Source: CAXMST01 sp038206985
GTDB lineage: Bacteria > Actinomycetota > Thermoleophilia > Solirubrobacterales > 70-9
Direction: 5' to 3'
NCBI GenBank assembly: GCA_038206985.1
Contig: JBBRAH010000002.1
Location: 62,001-126,000, forward strand
Length of the DNA stretch: 64,000 nt
Shown: positions 44,074 through 52,876 of the stretch, piece after piece
How positions within the stretch are numbered: position 1 is the stretch's first letter
Layout: the number at the start of each line of letters is the position of its first letter
Notes under the pieces: model-generated
What the model was told of the DNA's origin: nothing
Databases searched by the model: none
What the model saw: only the letters and a program-made list of their open reading frames with translations
Position numbers and translations under genes: made by a program

Positions 44074-44079
44074 TACAGT
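44074..44079 (+). promoter_or_regulatory. -10 box before the GH3 gene
   Basis: TACAGT, 7 bases before an in-frame ATT at 44087 that could be the true, leaderless start. Confidence 0.4.
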
Positions 44080-44164
44080 CGGGTCGATTGATCCTGAACC
44101 GAACACCTCCCGCCGACTCGCGCGCCGGGCGGCACGGCGCCGAGCCCGGATTCGCCGCCGGCGC

Positions 44165-45268
44165 GTGACCGCGCTCGGCCTCGTCGCCGTGGGCGCGACG
44201 GGACTCGCGCTGGCGATCGCCGGTGGGTCCGAGGACGCGGCCCGCGACGAGGAGTCCGCGACACCCGCCGGTCTCGCCGCCGCGCTCGACTTCCGCGCCC
44301 TCGCGGGACAGCGGTTGATCGCGGGCTGGGACAGCGCCGAGCCCCCGGACGGGCTGTTCAAGTTGATCCGCGAAGGCGGCGCCGCGGGCGTGATCCTCTT
44401 CGAAGACAACGTGACGGGCGACGCGGCTACGCGGCGCACGATCAACCGGCTGCAGCGGGCCCGCCCCGCTGGCACGGACCGCCTGCTCGTGATGGTCGAT
44501 CAGGAGGGCGGACAGGTCGAGCGCGTGATCGGGCCGCCGGAGGCGTCGGCGGAGGAGATGGGCGTGCGCGGCACCGAGTACGCCCGCGCCCAGGGCCGCG
44601 CCACGGGGCGCCGGCTGGCCGACCTGGGGTTCAACGTGGACCTGGCCCCCGTACTGGATGTGGCCCGGCCCGGTGGCGCTATCGACCGTGAACAACGGAG
44701 CTTCGGCCGACAGCCCGCGACCGTTGAACAGGTAGGCGTCGAGGGCTTTACGGCCGGGTTGCGGGAGAGCGGCGTAGCGGCGACCGCGAAGCACTTTCCC
44801 GGAATCGGCGCTGTCTCCACCAACACCGACTTCGCTGCGCAGAAGCTCCGCCTGACCCGCGAGGAGCTGCGGGAGCTCGACGAGGAGCCGTTTGCTGCCT
44901 TCACCCGGGCCGGGGGCGAGCTGGTGATGCTGGGGCTGGCTACCTACCCGGCGTTCGCGGACCGCCCTGCGGCCTTCTCCCGCTCGCTGGCCACCGGGGA
45001 GCTGCGGGGCCGCCTCGGGTTCGAGGGCGTCTCGATCACCGACGGGCTCGGGGCAGCGGCCGCTCAGCAGTTCGGCAGCGATGCCGAGATCGCGCTGGCG
45101 GCGGCCGGTGCCGGAGCGGACCTGCTCCTGTACTCCGACTGGCGCGACGCCCGGGATGCGGGCCGGCTCTTTCTGCGGCGCCTGCGCTCCGGACAGCTCG
45201 ACTCCGCGGCCTTCGAAGTCTCCGCAGCACGGGTGCTGGCCCTGCGCAGCACCCAGCCGGGGCGCTAG
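44165..45268 (+). CDS. Glycoside hydrolase family 3 (NagZ-like), membrane-anchored
   Basis: 367 residues from the first standard start (GTG 44165). A membrane segment (LVAVGATGLALAIAG) is followed by the GH3 barrel: VILFEDNV, VMVDQEGGQVERV, NVDLAPVLDVA, ATAKHFPGIG and nucleophile strand SITDGLGA. The NagZ acid/base His-Asp dyad after KHFPG is not visible (GIGAVSTNTD), as in several actinobacterial relatives. Extending upstream in frame to an ATT at 44087 adds a strongly basic leader before the helix, which makes a better signal anchor. Likely cleaves beta-glycosides of cell-wall or polysaccharide fragments. Confidence 0.85.
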   Translation: MTALGLVAVGATGLALAIAGGSEDAARDEESATPAGLAAALDFRALAGQRLIAGWDSAEPPDGLFKLIREGGAAGVILFEDNVTGDAATRRTINRLQRARPAGTDRLLVMVDQEGGQVERVIGPPEASAEEMGVRGTEYARAQGRATGRRLADLGFNVDLAPVLDVARPGGAIDREQRSFGRQPATVEQVGVEGFTAGLRESGVAATAKHFPGIGAVSTNTDFAAQKLRLTREELRELDEEPFAAFTRAGGELVMLGLATYPAFADRPAAFSRSLATGELRGRLGFEGVSITDGLGAAAAQQFGSDAEIALAAAGAGADLLLYSDWRDARDAGRLFLRRLRSGQLDSAAFEVSAARVLALRSTQPGR

Positions 45269-45400
45269 CTTCCAGCGCGCGACGGGGGGCCTGAAGCCGC
45301 CCGGTCCGCCACTCTGACGCGGTTTGCTGCTCCATACAGTCACCAGATCGGGATTAACCCCTTGCCGGGTACGAAATAAGCGTCCGCTCCGATCAACGCA

Positions 45401-45406
45401 TAGGAT
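45401..45406 (+). promoter_or_regulatory. -10 box, leaderless promoter of the CoA-transferase gene
   Basis: TAGGAT, 8 bases before the ATG at 45415 (5 before the overlapping GTG at 45412). Confidence 0.45.
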
Positions 45407-45414
45407 CGCCGGTG

Positions 45415-46734
45415 ATGACCGAGACCCTCACCCCAGAGCAGGCAGCCGAGAGGATCGGTGTCCGCGACGCAATCGGCATGCCGCTCGGCACCGGACAGCC
45501 GCCGGCCCTCCTCGCGGCGCTCGGTGAGCGCGAGGATTGGGAGGAGTTGCGGGTCTACGGGGCGCTGCTCAGCGTCGGCACGGCGCTCTTCGGTCACCAG
45601 GGCGTCCACTACCTCTCCGGTTTCTACGGCCCGATCGAGCGGGCGCTGCGCGACCAGGGCGCCAACATCAGCTTCGCCCCGGCCGACTTCCGTCGCTTCA
45701 CCCCCTTGATGGAGGCCGTGAACCCACGGGTGATGATCACCGCAGCGGCTCCCCCCGACGAGGACGGCTACTGCTCGCTGTCCCTGCACGCCGGGGCCTC
45801 GGTGGCTGATCTGCACCGTGCCGGGGCCTCAGACGAGCGCCTGCTCATTGCGGAAGTCTCGCCCAACTTTCCGCGCACCGCCGGGATCGAGCCCGACCAT
45901 CCCCACCGGCTGCACATCGACGAGATCGACCTGCTTGTCGAAAGCGACGCTTCGCCGCTGCCGCTGCCGGAAGCCGAACTGAGCGAGGCTGACCGGGCGA
46001 TCGCCGAGCACTGCACGGATTTCATTCCGGCGGGCGCGACGCTGCAGACCGGGATCGGCGCCGTCCCCTCTGCGATCGCCTTGCTGCTCGCCGAGGGCGA
46101 GAACGGCGACTACGGAGTCCACTCCGAGATGTTCACCACCGGCCTGATGAAGCTGCACCTGGCGGGCAAGGTGACCAACCAGAAGGGTCACCTCGACGGC
46201 GTCTCGGTCGCCACTTTCGCCGCAGGCAGCGAGGAGCTCTACCGCTGGCTCGACGGCAACCGCGATGTCGCGTTCCTGCCCGTGGACGTGGTCAACTCGC
46301 CGGCCCGGATCCGCGCCAACCGGAAGATGATCACGATCAACGCAGCGATTGGAATCGATATCCAGGGCCAGGTGGTGGCCGACACCGTCGGCGGCCGCCA
46401 GTACTCCGGAATCGGCGGCCACGAGGACTTCGTCACCGGCCCAGCGCTGGACCTCGAGGACCGCTCGCTGATCTGCCTGCCCTCGACCGCGGTCGTCGCA
46501 GGTGAGCGGCGCTCGCGGATCGTGCCCTGGTTCGAGGCCGGCACCGTGATCACCACTCCCCGGCACCAGGTAGACGTGGTCGTCACCGAGTACGGCGCGG
46601 CCGAGTTGCAGGGCAAGACCATTCACGGCCGCGGTCTGGAGCTGGCACGGATCGCCCACCCGGACTACCGCGACGGGCTGATCGAGGCCGCGGAGCGCGC
46701 CTCCGGAGGCAACTCTCCGTTGCCGTCAGGCTGA
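45415..46734 (+). CDS. Acetyl-CoA hydrolase/4-hydroxybutyrate CoA-transferase family protein
   Basis: 439 residues. Family I-type two-domain CoA-transferase: QTGIGAVPSAIALLL is the CoA loop, and GVHSEMFTTGLMKL holds the catalytic Glu that forms the acyl-CoA anhydride. NPRVMITAAAPPDEDGYCSL and YSGIGGHEDFVTGP fit the family. It exchanges CoA between short-chain acids. GTG (45412) and ATG (45415) are adjacent; no ribosome site, but TAGGAT supports leaderless initiation. Confidence 0.87.
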   Translation: MTETLTPEQAAERIGVRDAIGMPLGTGQPPALLAALGEREDWEELRVYGALLSVGTALFGHQGVHYLSGFYGPIERALRDQGANISFAPADFRRFTPLMEAVNPRVMITAAAPPDEDGYCSLSLHAGASVADLHRAGASDERLLIAEVSPNFPRTAGIEPDHPHRLHIDEIDLLVESDASPLPLPEAELSEADRAIAEHCTDFIPAGATLQTGIGAVPSAIALLLAEGENGDYGVHSEMFTTGLMKLHLAGKVTNQKGHLDGVSVATFAAGSEELYRWLDGNRDVAFLPVDVVNSPARIRANRKMITINAAIGIDIQGQVVADTVGGRQYSGIGGHEDFVTGPALDLEDRSLICLPSTAVVAGERRSRIVPWFEAGTVITTPRHQVDVVVTEYGAAELQGKTIHGRGLELARIAHPDYRDGLIEAAERASGGNSPLPSG

Positions 46735-46742
46735 GCCTCGGC

Positions 46743-46748
46743 TAGGCT
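46743..46748 (+). promoter_or_regulatory. -10 box before the 46757 gene
   Basis: TAGGCT, 8 bases before the GTG at 46757. Confidence 0.4.
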
Positions 46749-46756
46749 GACCCGCC

Positions 46757-47086
46757 GTGAGCTTCCTCCTCGACCCACCCCTGCTGGTGGCCTCCGGAGC
46801 CGCGATCGAGAAGCTCGGCGCGGACGGACGACAACGCAGAGCGGCGAGCACTGCCGCGGTCACACTCTTCGTCGGCGTTTCGGGGCTGCTCTACGCCAAC
46901 GCTCCAGGCCTCTCCTACTTCTGGAAGCCGTTCGGGTCTCGCTCCGGCAGAGATTTCATGCTCGGCTCGGGGCTGGTGGAGATCGACCAGAGCTCCCTGA
47001 CGCCGGCACGGCACGCGCTTGTTCTCTCTCAGTTCGCCCTCTATCCGCTCTGGCTGGCCGCGGGCCGCGCTCTCGCCGCTCGGTGA
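46757..47086 (+). CDS. Small membrane protein, unknown function
   Basis: 109 residues from a GTG. One to two hydrophobic segments (AAVTLFVGVSGLLYANAPG and a weaker C-terminal LSQFALYPLWLAAGRAL) with a polar middle. No family recognised. Its stop overlaps the GMC oxidoreductase GTG as GTGA, so the two are coupled; it may anchor or assist that flavoenzyme. Confidence 0.65.
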   Translation: MSFLLDPPLLVASGAAIEKLGADGRQRRAASTAAVTLFVGVSGLLYANAPGLSYFWKPFGSRSGRDFMLGSGLVEIDQSSLTPARHALVLSQFALYPLWLAAGRALAAR

Positions 47087-48930
47087 GGAACGCGGTGGCG
47101 CGCCTCGAGGACTTCGCGAGCGGCCTGCTGCCCGCCACCGCCGGCCCCGGAGCGGAGGCAATCGCTGCCGCCGCGGGTGAGCTGCTGAGCCGTATGCCCG
47201 CCACCCAAAGGGCGGCGGTCAGCGCCGGTCTGGCCACGCTCGACGGAGCCGCACTGCTGAGGCATGGCGGGCGATTCGGCACGCTGCCGGCCGCTTCTCA
47301 GGCCGAACTCCTGCGGAGGGTCGCGAGTTCCGGATCGGCCGGCACGGCACTCATCGACCTGTTGAAAACGGTTGCACTGCTCGGCTGGGGGCAGGTCGTG
47401 CACGGCGACGAGATCCGCGAGACTGCGAACCGCCATGACCCACGTCGTCCCGATCCCCAGCTGGACCTGCGACCCGGCTCCGAATGGCCGGACGAGAGCC
47501 GATGCGACGTCGTCGTGATTGGCTCGGGCGCCGGCGGCGCCTTCGCGGCACGCTCCCTGGCTCGTGCCGGCCTCGACGTGGTCATCGTCGAGGAGGGCAG
47601 CCACTGGGGGGTGGCGAAGCTTCGGACCTCTGGTCCACTCGATCGATTCGGCTCGCTCTATCGCGACGCGGGCGCGACGATCGCTCTCGGTAAGCCACCC
47701 ATTGTGCTGCCGATCGGACGCGCCGTCGGCGGCACGACCGTGGTCAACTCGGGTACCTGCTACCGGCCGCCGGCCGCAGTCGCGCGCGCCTGGCACGAGC
47801 GACACGGCCTGCTCCCCGCCGCTCCGGACCGGCTCGAGCCGCACCTCGACGACGTCGAGAGCACCCTCTCGGTCGGTCCCGTGCCCGCTGATGTGATGGG
47901 GCGCAACGGCGAACTGACCCTTGCGGGCGCCGCGGCGCTGGGCTGGGAGGCCGGGCCACTGGTTCGCAACGCCCCGGGCTGCCGCGGCTCCTGCCAGTGC
48001 TCGCTCGGCTGCCCGAACAATGCCAAGGCCGGCGTCCACCTCAATGCGCTGCCGCAGGCCTGCGAGGCTGGCGCGAGGATCGTGAGCGAGCTACGCGTGG
48101 AGCGCGTCCTGAGCGAGTCGGGCAGGACCACCGGCGTGCTGGCCCGTCGCCGGGACGGCTCCCGTCTGCGGATTCACGCCAGGCGCGTCGTGGTTGCGGC
48201 GGGCACCACCGAGACTCCGCCACTGCTGCGCCGCAGCCGGATGGGACGCCATCCGCGCCTGGGTCGGGGCCTCTCGATCCACCCCGCCATTGGGGTCTCG
48301 GGAAGCTTTGCCGAGCCAGTCTTCGCCTGGCGCGGAGTGCTGCAGAGCGCGGGGGTCGAGGAACTACACCGCAGCCACGGGATCATGATCGAGGCGACCT
48401 CGACGCCCGCCGGGATGGGCTCGATGGTGGTCCCGGGGATCGGCGCCGAGTTGCTCGAGCGGCTTGAGGGCGGCGATCATGTGGCGACCGTCGGGGCCCT
48501 GCTCGCCGATCCGCCCACGGGGGTCGTGCACGGCTCCCGCGTGCCGCTCATCACCTATCGCGTGGGTCCCAGCGGACGAGCGCGCCTACGTATCGCGGTT
48601 GGTGCGATGGCCCGAATCCTTTTCGCCGCGGGAGCCGAGCGGGTCGATCTCGGCGCGGGCGAGCCGGAACTGCGCGACGTGGGCGAGCTCGACCACGCCC
48701 TCGAACGCCTCGATGTCGGTCGCCTCCACCTCGCGGCCTTCCACCCCACGGGCACGGCCGCGGCCGGTGCCGACCGGGCCCGCCATCCCGTGGCGGCAGA
48801 CGGCAGCCTGCGAGGCATCGGTGGCGTCTGGGTCGCCGACGGCTCGATCCTCCCAGGCTGCCCGACGGTGAACCCGCAGATCTCGATCATGGCGCTGGCG
48901 CTGGGCGTCGCAGAGAGCGTGGCCGCCTGA
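47083..48930 (+). CDS. GMC-type FAD oxidoreductase with N-terminal helical domain and Cys cluster
   Basis: 615 residues. Residues 1-135 are a helical region of gluconate-dehydrogenase-subunit-3 flavour. The FAD domain begins VVVIGSGAGGAFAARSLA, followed by GRAVGGTTVVNSGTCYRPP. A cysteine cluster CRGSCQCSLGCPNNAK at about 305-320 could bind an iron-sulfur centre, as in some alcohol and sugar dehydrogenases. The C-terminus HLAAFHPTGTAAAG and VADGSILPGCPTVNPQ carries the catalytic His/Asn region. It oxidises an alcohol or sterol-like substrate. Confidence 0.85.
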   Translation: MRNAVARLEDFASGLLPATAGPGAEAIAAAAGELLSRMPATQRAAVSAGLATLDGAALLRHGGRFGTLPAASQAELLRRVASSGSAGTALIDLLKTVALLGWGQVVHGDEIRETANRHDPRRPDPQLDLRPGSEWPDESRCDVVVIGSGAGGAFAARSLARAGLDVVIVEEGSHWGVAKLRTSGPLDRFGSLYRDAGATIALGKPPIVLPIGRAVGGTTVVNSGTCYRPPAAVARAWHERHGLLPAAPDRLEPHLDDVESTLSVGPVPADVMGRNGELTLAGAAALGWEAGPLVRNAPGCRGSCQCSLGCPNNAKAGVHLNALPQACEAGARIVSELRVERVLSESGRTTGVLARRRDGSRLRIHARRVVVAAGTTETPPLLRRSRMGRHPRLGRGLSIHPAIGVSGSFAEPVFAWRGVLQSAGVEELHRSHGIMIEATSTPAGMGSMVVPGIGAELLERLEGGDHVATVGALLADPPTGVVHGSRVPLITYRVGPSGRARLRIAVGAMARILFAAGAERVDLGAGEPELRDVGELDHALERLDVGRLHLAAFHPTGTAAAGADRARHPVAADGSLRGIGGVWVADGSILPGCPTVNPQISIMALALGVAESVAA

Positions 48931-48951
48931 TCCCGGCAGCCGCCGGGCCCG

Positions 48952-48957
48952 TATCTT
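48952..48957 (+). promoter_or_regulatory. -10 box, leaderless promoter
   Basis: TATCTT, 6 bases before the ATG at 48964. Confidence 0.5.
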
Positions 48958-48963
48958 GGGTCG

Positions 48964-49809
48964 ATGAGCACTCCGCCCGCAGGCCCGGCAACCATCGCGG
49001 TCGAGCGGACCTCCCACGCCGGTAGGCTGAACGGCCGGCGCAACACACCGATGGTGCTGATCCACGGGGTCGGGACCAACCGCTCCATCTGGAGCCGCGC
49101 GATCCCCAGGTTGTCGGAGGGCCGCGAGGTGATCACCCTCGATCTACCCGGCTTCGGCGGATCGCCTCCGCCCGAGCGGGGCTGGGTCCTGCCCGAGGTC
49201 GCCGAGACGGTTGCCGAGCGCCTTGACGCTCTCATCGACGGGCCCTACGACCTGGTCGGTTCCTCCCTCGGTGGCGCCGTCTCCATCTGCCTCGCGGCCC
49301 GCCGGCCCGCTGCCGTCTCGCACCTGCTGCTCGCCGCGCCCGCGGGCTTCCGCCCCACACCTGAGGCCCTTGCCCGCATCGGCTCGAACCTGGTCGGCCC
49401 GCTGCTGCTCGCCCGCCGTACGGCCGGCCTACGATTCGCCGATCGCGCGCACTTCCGGCGCGCCCTACTCGCCGGCACCGTCGGTGACGGCGCCGCCCTC
49501 GATCCGGACACGGCTCGGCTCGTACTCAAAGCCTCCGAGGGCGCCGTCAGCCTAACGGCGGCCTTCGAGGCAGCAGCCCGAGCCGACCTCCGCGAGGAGT
49601 TCGCACGGGTCAAGGCTCCGGTCGGCCTGATCTGGGGATCGCTGGATCGCGTGATCCCCGGGCACACCGCCGAGAAACTCCTCGAGCTGAGGCCGGACGC
49701 GCCGATCGAAGTGATCAACGACGCCGGCCACATTCCCCACCTGGAGGTTCCGCAACGCTTCGCTGCAGCGGTCGAGCGGCTGCTGAGCCAGCTGCCGGAC
49801 ACCCCCTGA
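48964..49809 (+). CDS. Alpha/beta hydrolase
   Basis: 281 residues. PMVLIHGVGTNRSIWSRAI gives the oxyanion-side HG motif, DLVGSSLGGAVSICLA the nucleophile elbow with Ser, IWGSLDRVIPGH the acid and NDAGHIPHLEVPQ the catalytic His. The fold is that of the haloperoxidase/esterase/MhpC group; substrate not predictable. Its stop lies 2 bases from the end of the convergent RTX gene. Confidence 0.87.
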   Translation: MSTPPAGPATIAVERTSHAGRLNGRRNTPMVLIHGVGTNRSIWSRAIPRLSEGREVITLDLPGFGGSPPPERGWVLPEVAETVAERLDALIDGPYDLVGSSLGGAVSICLAARRPAAVSHLLLAAPAGFRPTPEALARIGSNLVGPLLLARRTAGLRFADRAHFRRALLAGTVGDGAALDPDTARLVLKASEGAVSLTAAFEAAARADLREEFARVKAPVGLIWGSLDRVIPGHTAEKLLELRPDAPIEVINDAGHIPHLEVPQRFAAAVERLLSQLPDTP

Positions 49810-49810
49810 C

Positions 49811-50674
49811 TCAGGGGATGTTGGACTCCTTCTCGCAGTTGACCGCGCGGTCCTTGTTGCCGGGTCCGCCACCGTCGCACTCGTCGTAGTCGGGACCACC
49901 ATCGAGGAAGTCGCCGGCATCGCCGCCGTAGAGCAGGTCGTTGCCGAGCCCTCCGAGGAGTGTGTCCGAGGACTCTTCGCCGCGCAGGACATCGTTGCCG
50001 CCGTTGCCGCGCAACTCGTCCTCGCCGATGTCCCCGTACATCTTGTCGCGCTGGTTGGAGCCGATCAGGATGTCGTCCTGGTAGCCGCCGTTCATGACGG
50101 GCACGCCGATATCGGGGGTCTTCGTCTTCAGTCGATCCTCGGCGGAGCCGCCGTAGACGAAGTCCGCGCCGCCGGCCTCCACCGTGTCGTTGGTGTGGCC
50201 GCCGTCGATCGTGTCGATGCCGTCCTCGACGATCCTGCCGCCCTTGCGACCCCAGCCATAAACCTTGTCGCGACCGGCCGAGCCGAGCGCGTAGTCGGCG
50301 CCGGGACCGGGGATCACAACGTCGTTGTCCTCCTCCCCGTAGACCTCATCGCTGCCCTTGCCGCCGTAGACCCTGTCGTTGCCGAGCCCACCGCAGACGA
50401 CGTCGTTGCCACCGCCGCCATAGACCCGGTCGTTGCCGCGGCCGCCGTTGATCAGGTCGTTGCCCGGTCCGCCACGCAGCACGTCGCGGCCGTCGCCGCC
50501 GTTGACGACCTGGCGGCCCTTGCCGAAGTTCTTGTGGTTGTTGCCCTTGCCGAGCTTCTCGGCCCGCTTCCGGCAGATCAGGGCCTCCTGGGCCGGAGCC
50601 GGCACCACATCAACCACGTTCATGACGCCGATGATCGCAACCACCAGCGCGATTGTCCCACCACGCTTCAACAT
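49811..50674 (-). CDS. Secreted RTX-repeat calcium-binding protein
   Basis: 287 residues with a signal peptide (TIALVVAIIGVMNVVDVVPAPAQ). From residue 50 the chain is nearly all nonapeptide repeats of the GGxGNDxxx type (GGPGNDLINGGRGNDRVYGG), which bind calcium and fold outside the cell as a beta roll. A non-repeat patch around GRIVEDGIDTIDGG interrupts the array. There is no catalytic domain. C-terminal NKDRAVNCEKES resembles the end of the 26772 protein, so the two may share an export or anchoring signal. Confidence 0.83.
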   Translation of the reverse strand: MLKRGGTIALVVAIIGVMNVVDVVPAPAQEALICRKRAEKLGKGNNHKNFGKGRQVVNGGDGRDVLRGGPGNDLINGGRGNDRVYGGGGNDVVCGGLGNDRVYGGKGSDEVYGEEDNDVVIPGPGADYALGSAGRDKVYGWGRKGGRIVEDGIDTIDGGHTNDTVEAGGADFVYGGSAEDRLKTKTPDIGVPVMNGGYQDDILIGSNQRDKMYGDIGEDELRGNGGNDVLRGEESSDTLLGGLGNDLLYGGDAGDFLDGGPDYDECDGGGPGNKDRAVNCEKESNIP

Positions 50675-50753
50675 ATCTTCCCCTTCTTCGGCGGCGAGCT
50701 GATTTCCTTGAGACGCGTCCGTTGCCCACGGAGCCCGGCCCGTGGCACCCGGA

Positions 50754-50759
50754 TATCCT
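50754..50759 (+). promoter_or_regulatory. -10 box upstream of the DUF1330-like gene
   Basis: TATCCT, 10 bases before the ATG at 50770; slightly further than in the other leaderless cases. Confidence 0.35.
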
Positions 50760-50769
50760 TAACACCCAC

Positions 50770-51207
50770 ATGGGATGTGTTGAACCGACCGGCGAGCAAC
50801 TGCAGCAACTGGCCTCCGATGCCGCCGCCGACGATGCCCCGATCACGATGCTCAACATGCTCCGCTTTCGCGAGCAGGCTGCCTACCCGGACGACTTCGA
50901 CGCCGAGCCTTGCAGCGGCGAGCAGGCCTACGCCCGCTATGCCGAGGGCGCGCTTGCGGTGATGAGCGCGGTCGGTGGACGTCCGATCTGGGGCGCCGAG
51001 GCCCGCCAGCCCGTGATCGCCCCCGGCGACGAGTGCTGGGACCAGGTCTTCCTCGTCCACTACCCCAGTCGCTCGGCCTTCATCGCGATGGCGACGGATC
51101 CCGAGTACCTGGCGATCGTCCCGCACCGGAGCGCCGCGCTGGCGGACTCACGGCTGATCCTCTGCGATGCGCCGGAGGCCGCGCCGCAGATGTTCGGCAG
51201 CGGCTGA
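50770..51207 (+). CDS. DUF1330-like small protein
   Basis: 145 residues from the ATG at 50770. The ferredoxin-like alpha/beta core of DUF1330 appears as PITMLNMLRFREQA, GEQAYARYAEGALAVMSAVGG and DQVFLVHYPSRSAFIAMATDPEYLAI. No catalytic function is established for the family. Upstream in-frame sequence belongs to the intergenic promoter region. Confidence 0.78.
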   Translation: MGCVEPTGEQLQQLASDAAADDAPITMLNMLRFREQAAYPDDFDAEPCSGEQAYARYAEGALAVMSAVGGRPIWGAEARQPVIAPGDECWDQVFLVHYPSRSAFIAMATDPEYLAIVPHRSAALADSRLILCDAPEAAPQMFGSG

Positions 51208-51223
51208 GCCCGGCCGCCGCCGC

Positions 51224-52102
51224 TCAGTCTCCGAGCTCGTTGATCTGAGCCGTCCGAACGCTGGTCGAGCGGCCCATCGCCTCGACCTCGGCATCCATCT
51301 TCGGCACCATGCTCGGTGCCTCCCGGCTCATCAGGGCCTCACCGACGCGGCTGTTGATCACGTTGCGGATCCAAAACAGCAGGCGGGCGCTCTTCGGGAT
51401 GAAGATCCGGTCGCGGCGGGACTCGATCCCGTCAACGATCAGCTCCGCGCACTTCTCGACCGAGGTGGTCGAGCGCGCCGGCCAGGGGAGCTTGGCCCGC
51501 ATATCCCGGAAACTCTGCAGCTCGGCGGCCGACTCGCGCACGAGGTCGGTGTCGATCCAGGAGGGGTGGATGCTCGCCGCGGTCACCCCGCGCCACCCTA
51601 CTTCGGCCCGCAGGGCCCGGGTGAACAGCTCGACGCCGGCCTTGGAGGCGTTGTAGGAGCCCGCTCCGGGAAGCGGAGCGTAGGAGGCGATCGAGCCGAC
51701 TATGCCGATCCAGCCGCGGCTCCGCAGCAGGTGCGGAAGCGTGGCGTGGGCAGTCCGGAAGACGCCGTTGAGGTTGATGTCGATCACGCGGTCGAACGCT
51801 TCCGGATCGGTCTTCTCCACGCTTCCGTAGGCGGCGATACCGGCGTTGCAGAGGACGAGATCGATGCCGCCCAGTTCGGCGACGGTCGCCTCGACCGCGG
51901 CCCGCACGGATTCGAGATCGGTGACGTCGGCTTCGCTGTGGAAGTGCCCGGGTCCCAGGCGCGCGGCCTGGGCTTCCAGCTCCTCGGGCTCGATGCCGGT
52001 GAGCGCGATCCGGGCACCCCGCGCAGCTGCTTCGGCGGCCACGGCCGCCCCGATGCCACGGGCGCCGCCCGTGATGAAGAAGACCTTGCCGTCAAGACTC
52101 AT
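51224..52102 (-). CDS. Short-chain dehydrogenase/reductase
   Basis: 292 residues. Classical SDR with FFITGGARGIGAAVAAEAA, LVLCNAGIAAYG, GIVGSIASYAPLPG and catalytic YNASKAG. The C-terminal extension (about 40 residues, RLLFWIRNVINSRVG) is common in actinobacterial SDRs acting on lipophilic substrates. The TAGGGT before the start overlaps the stop of the upstream lipoprotein gene, so it could be a promoter or chance. Confidence 0.87.
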   Translation of the reverse strand: MSLDGKVFFITGGARGIGAAVAAEAAARGARIALTGIEPEELEAQAARLGPGHFHSEADVTDLESVRAAVEATVAELGGIDLVLCNAGIAAYGSVEKTDPEAFDRVIDINLNGVFRTAHATLPHLLRSRGWIGIVGSIASYAPLPGAGSYNASKAGVELFTRALRAEVGWRGVTAASIHPSWIDTDLVRESAAELQSFRDMRAKLPWPARSTTSVEKCAELIVDGIESRRDRIFIPKSARLLFWIRNVINSRVGEALMSREAPSMVPKMDAEVEAMGRSTSVRTAQINELGD

Positions 52103-52111
52103 GCGGGCACC

Positions 52112-52876
52112 CTATCCCCCGCTGGGAATCGGAACCAGCTCGAACGCCGGTTCCTGCTCGGCCGGGACCGCGACCTGCGTCGAGTCGCGCTCGAAGCCGC
52201 CCAGCGAGGCCTCCAGGTGATAGTTGCCTGGCGGGATCGGGCCCAGCTGGAAACGGCCGGAGTCGTCGCTGAGCGCGGTGAAGAGATCGAGGCCGCTGAG
52301 CTGGGCGCTGATCAGCGCACCCGCCAGCGGGGTGCCGTCGGCGCTGCGCACGACTCCGCCGACCCCTGCCGGGGCGAGGTTCGACTCCAGGGTCAGCGTG
52401 CTCGCCCCGAAGCTTGCCTGCGGCCGCTCAGGCTGACCGGCGTCGATCTCCGCCCGGTAGGTGAGTGTCTCGAACCTGCCGTCGTAACTCGCCTCGCTGA
52501 GCCGCAGCCGGTAGCGCTGGGGGTTCACCTCAGCTCCGCTCAGCGTCGCGCTGATCGGCTCCGGCCCCAGCAGGGCCGGCGTCTCGCGGACCAGCTTGGC
52601 GGTTGCGACCGCGCCATCGACACCGATCGCGCTCGTGCCACCGACCCCGCGCAGGATCAGCTCGAGCTTCCCACCCCGCTCCAGGAAGCTGCCCGAGCGC
52701 GCTGTCTGCGTGACCGTGATCGGCTCCTCGACCGCCTTGGCGGGGGTGGATTCGGCTCCTCCCTCATCGCCACAGGCCGCGATACCGAGAGCCGCGCAGG
52801 TCACGAGCAGCGCAGCCAGGGCGCATCTCGCGCTTCGGCCCGGACGAGGCCGGCGATTGGGGCCTACTGGGATCAA
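52112..52876 (-). CDS. Lipoprotein with carboxypeptidase regulatory-like (Ig-fold) domain
   Basis: 254 residues from a TTG that overlaps the upstream stop as TTGA. Signal peptide with lipobox LGIAACGDEG. The C-terminal 90 residues (GGVVRSADGTPLAGALISAQ, DSGRFQLGPIPPGNYHLEAS) are a typical carboxypeptidase regulatory-like beta-sandwich used for binding or presentation on surface proteins. The middle is a beta-rich region of unknown role. Coupled to the membrane protein gene before it. Confidence 0.78.
   Translation of the reverse strand: MIPVGPNRRPRPGRSARCALAALLVTCAALGIAACGDEGGAESTPAKAVEEPITVTQTARSGSFLERGGKLELILRGVGGTSAIGVDGAVATAKLVRETPALLGPEPISATLSGAEVNPQRYRLRLSEASYDGRFETLTYRAEIDAGQPERPQASFGASTLTLESNLAPAGVGGVVRSADGTPLAGALISAQLSGLDLFTALSDDSGRFQLGPIPPGNYHLEASLGGFERDSTQVAVPAEQEPAFELVPIPSGG

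Noticed and set aside
42716..45343. 875-codon minus-strand frame
   Set aside because: Shadow of the cyclopropane synthase and GH3 genes on the plus strand, both of which have unmistakable motifs.
52103..52114. TAGGGT as a leaderless promoter of the 51224-52102 SDR
   Set aside because: It overlaps the stop codon of the upstream gene in the same operon, so the match may be chance; not counted among the supported cases.
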